Notes: a model not told the origin generated them from the sequence alone. DNA of 64,000 nt from an uncultured Lachnospiraceae bacterium (GCA_945949085.1 CAMFDJ010000002.1:124001-188000), one strand, 5' to 3'; positions 8,255 through 16,023 are shown, counted from the first letter of the stretch. Made by a program: numbers and translations.

Positions 8255-9031
8255 ATGAAACAGTTTGCTTTGCCGCATCAGCATGGCGAAAAGGGAAATA
8301 TCGAGAAGATGCATCGGGAACTTTCAGATGTAACGCGCTTTGGCAATGTGGCGGAGATTTTCAGGCAGCTCGGCGATCTGACGCGGGTGCGTATTTTTTG
8401 GCTGTTGTGTCACAGAGAGGAATGTGTGATCAATATTGCTGCGATGATGGATATGTCGAGTCCGGCGGTTTCTCATCACTTAAAATCGTTATCTGATTAC
8501 GGATTGCTTGTAAGCAGGCGCGTGGGAAAAGAAGTCTATTACAAGGCAGCCGACAGCGAGGTAGGTCGCCTTTTGCATGAAACGGTAGAACAGGTTATGG
8601 AAATCGCTTGTCCGAAGGAAATGGTTGATTTTAGCGCTTCGTCAGAGATGCTTATGCATAGCATTCATGATGATCTGATGGAGCACATGGCAGAGCGCAT
8701 TACGATAGAAGAACTGTCCAGAAAATATTTATTGAATGCGACGACGCTGAAAAAGTCATTTAAGCAGGTCTATGGGACATCCATTGCGATGCATATGAAA
8801 CGGCATCGTATGGAGAGAGCGGCGAACCTTCTCTGCGATACGACAGAAAGCATTGCAGAAATTGCAAGAGCAGTTGGCTATGAGAGTCAGAGTCGTTTTT
8901 CGGCTGCGTTTAAGGAAACCTATGGTATGCTTCCGACGGAATATCGGAAAATAAGGGATACGAAAAGTGTAAATACGAGTAAGGAAAAAAACTTCAGTGA
9001 AGATGGAAGGTATGATGTGTGGGCATTGTGA
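8255..9031 (+). CDS. Composite regulator: ArsR-like wHTH + AraC HTH
   Basis: Residues about 30-110 form an ArsR/SmtB winged helix (QLGDLTRVRIFWLL, recognition helix SPAVSHHLKSL, wing RRVGKEVYYKA). Residues about 147-233 form an AraC-type double HTH ending in the typical SQSRFSAAFKETYGMLPTEYRK. Possible metal ligands are His8, His10, His20, Cys52, Cys57, His108 and Cys119; the classic ELCVCDL box is reduced to a single Cys57. The gene is divergent from the HMA protein and P1B ATPase, so it probably senses Zn/Cd or a related metal. The last 20 or so residues run into an out-of-frame HMA remnant, so the original C-terminus may have been shorter. Confidence 0.85.
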   Translation: MKQFALPHQHGEKGNIEKMHRELSDVTRFGNVAEIFRQLGDLTRVRIFWLLCHREECVINIAAMMDMSSPAVSHHLKSLSDYGLLVSRRVGKEVYYKAADSEVGRLLHETVEQVMEIACPKEMVDFSASSEMLMHSIHDDLMEHMAERITIEELSRKYLLNATTLKKSFKQVYGTSIAMHMKRHRMERAANLLCDTTESIAEIARAVGYESQSRFSAAFKETYGMLPTEYRKIRDTKSVNTSKEKNFSEDGRYDVWAL

Positions 9032-9117
9032 GATGCAGGTGAAAAAACTTGCAAGACATAGACGGCAGAGAAACGGTGTATGTTCGCACAGGGATTATGG
9101 GAGAGGAGACCAAATGA
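8985..9117 (+). pseudogene. Frameshifted remnant of an HMA (copper-type) domain
   Basis: One frame reads KKTSVKMEGMMCGHCEMQVK, a typical HMA start with the GMMCGHC metal site. A shift of frame near 9055 then gives DIDGRETVYVRTG, the next part of an HMA domain, and a stop at 9115-9117. A complete domain needs about 65-70 residues, so this is broken and truncated. It overlaps the end of the regulator gene and the start of the MFS gene. Confidence 0.65.
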
Positions 9118-10316
9118 AAGATAACTATAAAAAAACGATTTACGCCTGTTTTGTAGGCTATATTGTACAGGCCATAGTCAATAACTTTGTACCGCTTTTA
9201 TTTTTGACTTTTGAGAAAAATTATCAGATTCCACTACGTCAAATTACGATGCTTATTTCCTTTAATTTTGGAGTACAGCTTTGCACTGATTTGGCTGCAG
9301 CAAAATTTGTGGATAAGATTGGGTATCGCACGGCAGCTCTTTTTGCGCATGTGTTTTCGGTGCTCGGACTGGTTGGACTAACGATTTTTCCGGAGATACT
9401 GCCAAATGCATTTGCAGGACTTTTGATTGCGGTTATCCTGTATGCAATAGGCGGTGGATTGCTTGAGGTCATTATCAGTCCGATTGTGGAGAGTTGTCCG
9501 ACTGCAAACAAGGAAAAAGCGATGAGCCTTCTGCATTCATTTTATTGCTGGGGACATGTGGCCGTTGTCCTTCTTTCCACTGCGTTTTTTGTGATTTTTG
9601 GTATTGAGAATTGGAAGTATATGGCACTGATCTGGGCAATTGTTCCGTTGATGAACGCAGTTGCATTTGCAAAGGTTCCGATTGTTTCACTCCTTCCGGA
9701 AGGGGAGCAGGGAATGGGAATCAGACAGCTTTGTAAAAATAAGCTTTTCTGGGTACTGATGCTGATGATGGTATGTTCCGGTGCAAGTGAGCAGGGCGTC
9801 AGTCAGTGGGCATCTACCTTTGCGGAAATGGGACTGGGCGTTGGTAAAACAATAGGCGATTTGACGGGACCGATGGCATTTGCAATTCTCATGGGCAGTG
9901 CAAGAGCCTTTTACGGAAAATTCGGAGACCGCATTGATTTGGATCGGTTCATGATTGGGAGCAGTATTTTGTGCATTGCCTCCTATCTGTGTATTTCGCT
10001 TTCACCATCGCCGTTTTTCTCTTTGATCGGCTGTGCAATCTGCGGTTTGTCGGTCGGCATTATGTGGCCGGGAAGCTTTAGTAAGGCTGCCGCAACGCTT
10101 CGGAACGGCGGGACAGCACTTTTTGCACTTTTGGCGCTTGCGGGAGATGTTGGGTGTGGCGGAGGACCTACGTTTGTCGGTGTTATTTCAGGACTTGCAA
10201 ATGACAATCTGAAAAAAGGCATTTTGGCAGGAACTGTCTTTCCGGTTCTTTTGATTGTTGGGATCTGGCTTTTGAAAAAACAAAAAAGTACAAAGGGTGA
10301 TGGAAATGAAGAATAA
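9114..10316 (+). CDS. MFS transporter
   Basis: A 400-residue major facilitator with about 12 hydrophobic segments and a central cytosolic loop near residue 200. A short motif-A-like KFVDKIGYRTA follows the second helix, and FYGKFGDRIDLDRF is its counterpart in the second half. The start at 9114 has GGGAGAGGAG upstream. A longer frame from 8997 would fuse it to the HMA remnant and is not a real N-terminus. The substrate is unknown; the pattern resembles sugar/FucP-like members. Whether it belongs to the metal regulon is uncertain, although it follows the metalloregulator in the same direction. Confidence 0.85.
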   Translation: MKDNYKKTIYACFVGYIVQAIVNNFVPLLFLTFEKNYQIPLRQITMLISFNFGVQLCTDLAAAKFVDKIGYRTAALFAHVFSVLGLVGLTIFPEILPNAFAGLLIAVILYAIGGGLLEVIISPIVESCPTANKEKAMSLLHSFYCWGHVAVVLLSTAFFVIFGIENWKYMALIWAIVPLMNAVAFAKVPIVSLLPEGEQGMGIRQLCKNKLFWVLMLMMVCSGASEQGVSQWASTFAEMGLGVGKTIGDLTGPMAFAILMGSARAFYGKFGDRIDLDRFMIGSSILCIASYLCISLSPSPFFSLIGCAICGLSVGIMWPGSFSKAAATLRNGGTALFALLALAGDVGCGGGPTFVGVISGLANDNLKKGILAGTVFPVLLIVGIWLLKKQKSTKGDGNEE

Positions 10317-10381
10317 AGGATTTTTTCAGTGGAAAAATAGCCCCTATTTACAATTGGATACTGTTGTGCCGGAATAGCTGC

Positions 10382-10602
10382 GTTACGGATGGACAGATTC
10401 AGTCCGTTTATCGTGAGCTGAAGGAGCTTGAGATTACAGAAAAACAGATATGTCATTGCAGTGGAGCCATGTCTTCGGAAGAAGCGTTTCCCGATGCGAA
10501 AGCGCATGGCGCCTATCGGTATTCTATACATCCGCTATTTCCCATAAGCAGCAAGTACGAAGCTTACAGGAATCTCGCGGATGCTTTTTTTTGCCTGCAA
10601 TT
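10382..10602 (+). pseudogene. Fragment of a Rossmann/DUF2520 oxidoreductase-like gene
   Basis: The frame reads VTDGQIQSVYRELKELE, then ICHCSGAMSSEEAF and YSIHPLFPISSKYEAYR. These match the middle of ProC-like proteins with a DUF2520 C-terminal half. The N-terminal nucleotide-binding fold and most of the C-terminus are missing, and the frame then runs into the end of the convergent DtxR-family gene. A short open frame at 10306-10377 after the MFS gene shows no recognisable relation. Confidence 0.65.
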
Positions 10603-10605
10603 GCG

Positions 10606-10986
10606 TCAAGATGAAATGACCGCTTTTTTGATCGCTTCAAAGCTTTCTTCACTCAGATCGTGTTCAATGCGGCAGGCATCCTGCATCGCAGTTTCTCTAC
10701 TGACACCAAGACCGGTCAGCCAGTCGGCAAGAATGGTGTGGCGTTCCAGAACACTTTCAGCACGCTGTCTCCCGGTTTCGGTCAACGTGATCATCCCGTT
10801 ATCTGCCATTGTGATATATGCTTTTTCGCGCAGGTTCTTCATGGCAACACTGACACTTGGCTTTGTGAAATTCATTTCATGTGCAATGTCAATGGAACGA
10901 ACCTGCCCGTTTTTTTTCTGCAATAAAAGAATCGTCTCCAGATAATCCTCCAGCGATTCGTCTGAGCGGTGCTTGATGTAGCTCAT
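10606..10986 (-). CDS. DtxR/MntR-family metal-dependent repressor
   Basis: A 126-residue protein with an N-terminal winged helix (EDYLETILLLQKKNGQVRSIDIA, then FTKPSVSVAMKNLREK) and a dimerisation part containing ERHTILADWL and ACRIEHDLSEES, both typical of DtxR relatives that bind Mn2+ or Fe2+. It lacks the SH3-like third domain, as short MntR-type proteins do. It could regulate the feo genes about 5 kb away, whose upstream DNA carries palindromes of the type such repressors bind, but that link is inference. Confidence 0.85.
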   Translation of the reverse strand: MSYIKHRSDESLEDYLETILLLQKKNGQVRSIDIAHEMNFTKPSVSVAMKNLREKAYITMADNGMITLTETGRQRAESVLERHTILADWLTGLGVSRETAMQDACRIEHDLSEESFEAIKKAVISS

Positions 10987-11164
10987 GCTTTTTCCCCTAT
11001 CTTTTTTCTTTCTATCTTATCATTTCTTTCCGGCCGTGGCAATTGTATGTTTTCATTACGCCGGTGATGGTTCCTTTCATTCTCGTGTAGTATTCTGAAA
11101 GGAAGGGATGAAACGGACCGGTTTCAATTGGGCGCGTTTTTGCGTGTTATAATATCAATAAAAA

Positions 11165-11193
11165 TTGACATTATTCAATATTTGGACTAATAT
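11165..11193 (+). promoter_or_regulatory. Promoter of hipBA
   Basis: TTGACA (11165-11170) and TAATAT (11188-11193) are 17 bp apart. AATATT repeats at 11179-11184 and 11191-11196 flank or overlap the -10 box and could be the HipB operator. Confidence 0.55.
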
Positions 11194-11216
11194 TATTATC
11201 ATAAGGAGGTAATAAT

Positions 11217-11549
11217 ATGCCTAAAAGAGCAATCGTTTTACTACCGGAAACAACAGATATTTTAGAACAGATGGGACTTCAGATAAAATATGCGAGATTG
11301 CGCAGAAAAATATCAGCAGAATTAGTTGCAGAAAGAGCCGGAATCAGCAGGGCAACATTGTGTTCCATAGAAAAAGGCGCGCCTTCCGTAGCAATCGGCT
11401 ACTATGCTGCGGTATTGCATGCGTTAAACTATATGGATAAGGATTTGCTGCTGGTCGCCAAAGATGATGAGCTGGGAAGAAAGCTCCAGGATTTGGAATT
11501 GCCCGTAAGAAAACGGGTTGTAAAAAAGGAGAGAAAAAGCAATGAATGA
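11217..11549 (+). CDS. hipB: HipB-type XRE antitoxin/regulator
   Basis: A 110-residue protein with a central XRE helix-turn-helix (IKYARLRRKISAELVAERAG, then ISRATLCSIEKG). The C-terminal tail is strongly basic. It has an AAGGAGG ribosome binding site and overlaps the HipA gene by 8 bp. In HipBA modules this protein binds the operator and neutralises the HipA kinase. Confidence 0.85.
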   Translation: MPKRAIVLLPETTDILEQMGLQIKYARLRRKISAELVAERAGISRATLCSIEKGAPSVAIGYYAAVLHALNYMDKDLLLVAKDDELGRKLQDLELPVRKRVVKKERKSNE

Positions 11550-12798
11550 AGAGAAAACCATATATGTTTATGCAGATTTTCTTTCATATCATAACGAACT
11601 GATCGGAAAATTATATGCGCAGGGCGCAAAAGGAAGAGAGACCTATTCGTTTGAGTACGCTACAGAATGGCTCTCGCATGAGGTTACATTCTTAGATCCT
11701 GATCTGAGGTTGTATAGGGGAAGACAATATGTCAACGACGACAAAAATATATTTGGAATCTTTGCAGACTCCTGTCCGGATCGGTGGGGGCGATTGCTGA
11801 TGAAGCGCAGGGAAACGATCCGGGCAAAAAAGGCCGATGAAAAGCCTAAAAAACTGCTGGAAAGTGATTTTCTGTTGGGAGTCTATGATCAGGCTCGTAT
11901 GGGCGGTCTTCGATTCAAAACAGAGATAGAGGGTGATTTTCTATCAAATGACAAGGAATATGCCACACCGCCATGGACTTCGCTAAGGAAACTGGAGCAG
12001 GCGGCAGCGGCCTTTGAAAATGACGAAAGTGGACTAGAGGAAAAATGGCTGAAACAATTGATCGCGCCGGGTTCCTCTCTGGGTGGAGCAAGACCGAAGG
12101 CTACTGTTATGGCGCCTGATGGCTCATTGTGGATTGCGAAGTTCCCATCAAAAAATGATGAGCAGAATACAGGGGCATGGGAAATGGTTGTGCATGACCT
12201 TGCTGTTATGTGTGGACTTGATGCGCCGGAGGCAAAGCTTGAGAAATTTTCAAAACTTGGAAGCACATATCTGGTGAAAAGATTTGATCGCGAAGGCGAA
12301 AAAAGGATACATTTTTCCTCTGCAATGACTATGCTGGGAAAGAAGGATGGGGCGAGCGCTGTGGATGGAAGCAGTTACCTGGAAATTGTTTCGTTTCTGA
12401 AAGCAAACGGTGCAACTCCGAAAAAGGATCTGCTGGAACTGTGGAAACGGATTGTACTTAGCATGGCAGTATCAAATACAGATGATCATTTCAGAAATCA
12501 TGGTTTTATTTTATCGGAAGAAGGATGGGGATTATCTCCGCTATATGATGTCAATCCGGATATCTATGGAGATAGTCTGTCCCTGAATGTGAATGACGAT
12601 GATTCCAGCATAGATTTTGAACTGGCACTTGAGGCGGCACCCTTTTACGGTGTGTCTGCGAAACAGGCAACGCAGATAGTAAGCGATATCAAACAGACTG
12701 TCCATGATCATTGGCGAAATCTGGCAAAAAAATATGGAATCAGCAGGGGCGAAATAGAAAGGATGGAACCGGCATTTCGGGAGTGTGAAGAAGGGTAA
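11542..12798 (+). CDS. hipA: HipA-type serine/threonine kinase toxin
   Basis: A 418-residue HipA protein of near full length. The N-terminal domain is followed by the Gly-rich motif GGARPKA at 181-187, the catalytic segment NTDDHFRNHGF at 312-322 and the metal-binding DVNPD at 336-340. In studied systems HipA phosphorylates an aminoacyl-tRNA synthetase and induces dormancy. All key motifs look intact, so the toxin is probably active. It overlaps hipB, as expected for a coupled toxin-antitoxin operon. Confidence 0.88.
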   Translation: MNEEKTIYVYADFLSYHNELIGKLYAQGAKGRETYSFEYATEWLSHEVTFLDPDLRLYRGRQYVNDDKNIFGIFADSCPDRWGRLLMKRRETIRAKKADEKPKKLLESDFLLGVYDQARMGGLRFKTEIEGDFLSNDKEYATPPWTSLRKLEQAAAAFENDESGLEEKWLKQLIAPGSSLGGARPKATVMAPDGSLWIAKFPSKNDEQNTGAWEMVVHDLAVMCGLDAPEAKLEKFSKLGSTYLVKRFDREGEKRIHFSSAMTMLGKKDGASAVDGSSYLEIVSFLKANGATPKKDLLELWKRIVLSMAVSNTDDHFRNHGFILSEEGWGLSPLYDVNPDIYGDSLSLNVNDDDSSIDFELALEAAPFYGVSAKQATQIVSDIKQTVHDHWRNLAKKYGISRGEIERMEPAFRECEEG

Positions 12799-13203
12799 AA
12801 TGCTACCCATTTTGGGGGGATCAAAGGATGCATCTGATTGATTGTGCGGATAATTCTGCTGGTGTCGCACCGGAAGTCGACGATGGGGATTGCAGATGGC
12901 GTGACGGCGATGTAGAGGAAAAAGTGATTGACTAATTGTATACATTATGATACTGTTTTATAAAAGCAGATATTTCTATTATTGTGCTTATTACTTTCGT
13001 TGCGCTTCAAATCATCTTTGTACCATTGCGTTTTTATTTTCCACAATATTTTAATAAAAGGTAGGAGTTGTAGATGCATAATCGCTCTTCTGAAAAAAGA
13101 GAAGGAATGATTTGGTAAGGCACAGTGATGGCAGAGAAGTGGATTTTAGCACTAAAACGAGTATAATGAACATAAGAATACATTATGAAAGAAAGTGATT
13201 GTT
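12799..13203. other. Gene-poor spacer with possible decayed coding sequence
   Basis: About 400 bp with no recognised gene. A 35-codon open frame at 12828-12935 and a 14-codon frame at 13075-13119 (the latter with GGTAGGAG upstream) resemble nothing I know. Around 12955-13062 one frame gives a hydrophobic stretch (SIIVLITFVALQIIFVPLRF) that could be a membrane-protein remnant. TATAAT at 13162-13167 is a plausible -10 box for the next operon. Confidence 0.35.
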
Positions 13204-13392
13204 ATGGCGACTTCAAGCATATTTGCAAATTTTGATATCAAAGATAAAAAAACAGCGGAAGCATTTGTAGAAGCATTAGATAAATCTGCAAATGCTCCCG
13301 AATGGAAACCGACCAAGCCGATAGAACCGCCGATTACAGATCATAATGCTATCAGAGCATTATTTGCACATAGAAAGAAGACTGTAGAATGA
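13204..13392 (+). CDS. Small putative antitoxin partner of GNAT protein
   Basis: A 62-residue protein (MATSSIFANFDIKDKKTAEA at the start) ending in a basic tail, with a Pro-rich middle (WKPTKPIEPPITD). I do not recognise a DNA-binding fold; in particular no ribbon-helix-helix pattern is evident. It overlaps the GNAT gene by 4 bp (ATGA), so the two are translationally coupled. That arrangement suggests an antitoxin. The start at 13204 (ATG) was preferred over an in-frame GTG at 13195. Confidence 0.6.
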   Translation: MATSSIFANFDIKDKKTAEAFVEALDKSANAPEWKPTKPIEPPITDHNAIRALFAHRKKTVE

Positions 13393-13973
13393 ATAATTTT
13401 TATACAGTAAATATTCTCGATTTGATTGAGACAGTCGGAGAGGAAGAAACAAAAGTAATCCTTTCCGATTTCAAATGCTCAATCAATTCAGAAATCGAAG
13501 AATTCTTACATAAAAGTGCTATTGAATTCGCAAAGCGGAAAATGTCTATAACATATTTGGTGATTGATAATATAGGACAAGTGATAGCATATTTTACTCT
13601 GACTCATAAGCCGGCATTAGTGCCAAGTCGATTATTATCCAATAATAGTAAAAAGAAAATAGAGCGTCATGCAAGAATGGATGAAGAAACTAAATCATAT
13701 ATAGTTTCGGCTTTTTTGATTGCGCAATTAGGGAAGAATGAACAGTATCCGGAAAAAATTAGATATTCCGGAATGGATCTGATGGATCAGGCAATCAATA
13801 TTTTGAAATGTGTTCAGCGAAAAGTTGGTGGAGGAATTGTTTTTTTAGAGTGCGAGGATAACGAGAAATTACTGAAATTTTACCAGAGTGAACATAATAA
13901 TTTTGGAATATATGGTGAAAGAATAGCTGAATCAGAACATACAAGATATAAACAGTTATTGCGGTTTTTCTAG
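13389..13973 (+). CDS. GNAT acetyltransferase, probable toxin
   Basis: A 194-residue GNAT-like protein. The first half has a beta strand plus YFTLTHKP, resembling the N-terminal core of TacT/AtaT-type toxins. A middle segment (VSAFLIAQLGKN, then SGMDLMDQAINI) stands where the acetyl-CoA motif lies, and the end (IVFLECEDNEKLLKFYQ, then FGIYG) matches the closing strand and helix. The glycine-rich pyrophosphate loop is diverged. Members of this group acetylate the amino group of aminoacyl-tRNA and stop translation. The 4-bp overlap with the upstream small gene and the position directly after hipBA support a toxin role. Confidence 0.65.
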   Translation: MNNFYTVNILDLIETVGEEETKVILSDFKCSINSEIEEFLHKSAIEFAKRKMSITYLVIDNIGQVIAYFTLTHKPALVPSRLLSNNSKKKIERHARMDEETKSYIVSAFLIAQLGKNEQYPEKIRYSGMDLMDQAINILKCVQRKVGGGIVFLECEDNEKLLKFYQSEHNNFGIYGERIAESEHTRYKQLLRFF

Positions 13974-13989
13974 TGAAATTTACATCGAA

Positions 13990-14367
13990 ATCCCTTATTG
14001 AGAAAGAATCTCAATATTAATCAAAAATATGGAAATACCATTATCATGGTCACACACAATGAGGCAATCAGGCATATGGCAGACCACGTGATCAAACTGC
14101 GCGATGGCCGTGTCCGGCATGATGATATCAATACAAATAAAGTTTGTTTCGGATGTGATCAGTGTGATTCTGGGCGCTCTTGTCATGACACAGGCGTGGA
14201 AAGCGATCATGTTCAGTTACAGTGGCTGGTTTGCGTTTGTCATAGAACCGGCAGGATATGTAAAAATGTTCTTGTTTGTCCTGATCGGATATCTGTTTGT
14301 AATGATTCTGGATTTTGCCAGAATTAAGAAGATTCCGATGGATGAGGCGCTGAAAAATGTGGAGTAG
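13990..14367 (+). pseudogene. Remnants of a MacB-type ABC transporter
   Basis: The first part reads YGNTIIMVTHNEAIRHMADH and KLRDGRVR, the switch-His region and C-terminus of an export ATPase. In another frame from about 14120 to 14367 the sequence reads as the last membrane helix of an FtsX-like permease, ending IPMDEALKNVE with a stop, which is the usual end of such permeases. The Walker A and B parts and most of the permease are missing. This looks like the product of a large internal deletion. Confidence 0.7.
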
Positions 14368-14389
14368 GGAAAGAATTATTCTTTTAAAA

Positions 14390-14698
14390 AGACAAATCTT
14401 GAGGAAATCCCAAAAGCTTTGCAATCTTTCTGATATAGTCTTAATGCACCATGAAAGATATGATGGGAAGGGTTTTCTATTGGGGAAAGCCGAAGTAGAG
14501 ATACCGATAGGAGCCAGAATTATTGCGATATGTGATTCTATTGATGCGATTACTTCCAATCGTTGTTATCGTAAAGCACATGATTTTGACTTTTGCTATC
14601 AGGAGATTGAAAATAATCTGGGGAAGATGTATGATCCGATTGTGGGGCAATATGTGCTGGATAATTGGAATGAGATAACAAGTGTGGTCAAAAGATAA
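14390..14698 (+). pseudogene. Frameshifted 3' fragment of an HD-GYP domain gene
   Basis: HHERYDGKG, ARIIAICDSIDAITSNRCYRK and LGKMYDPIVGQYVLDNW are the C-terminal motifs of HD-GYP phosphodiesterases that degrade cyclic di-GMP. The preceding residues (LEEIPKALQSF) lie in a different frame ending at a stop near 14433, so a frameshift separates them. The metal-binding HD half is absent, so the gene is inactive. Confidence 0.7.
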
Positions 14699-14754
14699 GA
14701 CCATATTTGTAAGCTTTTCTTTTATTTTGATAATCTGATATAAAAAGAAAATTA

Positions 14755-14783
14755 TTGAATTCCTTTTAGAAGTATGGTAGAAT
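14755..14783 (+). promoter_or_regulatory. Promoter upstream of the cobalamin riboswitch
   Basis: TTGAAT (14755-14760) and TAGAAT (14778-14783) are 17 bp apart, placing the transcript start just before the riboswitch. Confidence 0.55.
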
Positions 14784-14805
14784 GACTCGAATTAAATATG
14801 GAGCA

Positions 14806-14972
14806 GATAGGTGTCAGAGCAATTTTTTGATTGGCTCTGGTGAAAAGGGAAACAGGTGTAAGTCCTGTGCGAACTCGTCACCGTAATTAAGGAGCAGAAG
14901 CCGATATATCACTGGGAAACTGGGAAGATGGCCGATGTGATGATCTTCAAGCCGGGAGACCTGCCTAAATGC
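14806..14972 (+). promoter_or_regulatory. Cobalamin riboswitch
   Basis: The aptamer begins with GGTGTCAGAGC. It continues with the conserved GGTGAAAAGGGAA, AAGTCCTGTGCGA and CTCGTCACCGTAA blocks at 14839-14886, CACTGGGAAACTGGGAAG, and ends with the B12 box AAGCCGGGAGACCTGCC at 14949-14965. All core elements appear intact. It should respond to adenosyl- or hydroxocobalamin and act through the terminator about 100 bp downstream. The gene it controls is a truncated cobaltochelatase. Confidence 0.93.
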
Positions 14973-15075
14973 TGTACAGAAACGATTGTTTCAGACCACG
15001 AGTAACTGGTTGTACGTTTAAGAGTATAGGAATCCTGTTCATCAATATGATTTCCTATATGTTTCTTTTGTGTGC

Positions 15076-15110
15076 AAACCCTTTACCTGTATAGGAAAAG
15101 GGTTTTTTTA
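15076..15110 (+). terminator. Riboswitch expression-platform terminator
   Basis: AAACCCTTT pairs with AAAGGGTTT and is followed by a T-run, about 110 bp after the B12 box and before the ribosome binding site of the next gene. Confidence 0.8.
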
Positions 15111-15203
15111 GTTGTGTCCGTGTTGTCTAAAGCGGTTTCTGACGTACATATTTGACGAAAAAAATACTATGGCGGTGGAAATTGCCGAAGGAGGAGACGA
15201 AAC

Positions 15204-15797
15204 ATGAAAAAAAGGCTGGTAATACTGTTGATGGCAACATGGATGGGTGCATTCTGTATGACGGGGTGCGGCACCGGGAAAGAGCCTGTAGCGGAGAGCT
15301 CTTTGAATGAGGAGAGCGGCGTTGTAGAAGAGGAACAGGATGAGACAGAAGAAGCCGTGACAGAAGAAGCAGATGATGCGACAGCACAGGAAGTAACAGA
15401 TCAGGAGGCTGCCGATCAGGTTGCTGCTATGATTGATGCAATCTATGTCCAGAAACGAACGGATGATACGGACAAGCAGTGCGCTGATGCCAAAGCTGCA
15501 TGGGATGCATTGACAGATGCACAAAAAGAACTGGTGGAAGGCGAGAATGCGGACCCTGATTATTTTGGAAGAGATACCGGTGATGCCTCTAAGGATGACC
15601 CGCGCAATCAGGATGAAATAGGCGAAAATGAGATTTTGGTTGTAAGCTTCGGTACGTCTTTTAATGACAGTCGTGTGGCAGATATCAAGGGAATTGAAGA
15701 TGCATTGCAGGCTGCAAATCCCGAATGGTCTGTCAGAAGAGCCTTCACGGCGCAGATCATGCCATGCTGCGTCCGAGGAATTTACGCCTGCATCTGA
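15204..15797 (+). pseudogene. Truncated CbiK-type sirohydrochlorin cobaltochelatase lipoprotein
   Basis: The frame starts after a strong GGAGGAG site and encodes a lipoprotein signal with lipobox MTGC (Cys22). A long acidic linker and then ILVVSFGTSFNDSR and SVRRAFTAQI follow, the start of an anaerobic cobaltochelatase domain. Intact homologues continue for roughly 200 more residues, including the metal-binding histidines. Here the homology stops at about residue 185 and an unrelated tail of about a dozen residues ends the frame. The gene is preceded by a cobalamin riboswitch, which fits its original role in cobalt insertion or metal handling, but the enzyme cannot be functional as it stands. 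Confidence 0.75.
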
Positions 15798-15873
15798 AAT
15801 CGATCGCTGCCCATTATGTGGTATTGCATTGGATGAAAATGGTGAATGTCCGAAATGTGGCTATAAGAAATAA
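15765..15873 (+). pseudogene. 3' fragment encoding a zinc-ribbon tail
   Basis: In a frame different from the cobaltochelatase remnant, the sequence encodes EEFTPASEIDRCPLCGIALD and ENGECPKCGYKK before a stop at 15871-15873. The two CxxC pairs form a zinc ribbon. It is the tail of an unidentified gene, apparently joined to cbiK by a deletion near 15765. Confidence 0.5.
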
Positions 15874-15906
15874 TACGTGATACTTATTGCGATTTTTGAT
15901 ATGACA

Positions 15907-15951
15907 GAGGCTGAACAGTCGTTATTTATGCGGCTGTTCAGCCTCTTTTTG
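15907..15951 (+). terminator. Strong intrinsic terminator
   Basis: A 15-base arm (15907-15921) pairs with 15931-15945 apart from one mismatch and is followed by TTTTTG. It isolates the decayed region from the feo genes. Confidence 0.88.
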
Positions 15952-16023
15952 TGGAAAGGGAAGAATTTGAAAAAAAGTTTTAACGAGAAAATTTATCAAC
16001 AAAAAAATAGATGAGAAAATATA

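Noticed and set aside
8997..9113. Longer N-terminus for the MFS transporter carrying GMMCGHC
   Set aside because: The motif is an out-of-place HMA remnant. A good ribosome binding site sits right before the ATG at 9114, and MFS proteins start at the first helix.
12828..12935. 35-codon open frame after hipA
   Set aside because: No similarity to anything known and no good start signal; kept only as part of the spacer description.
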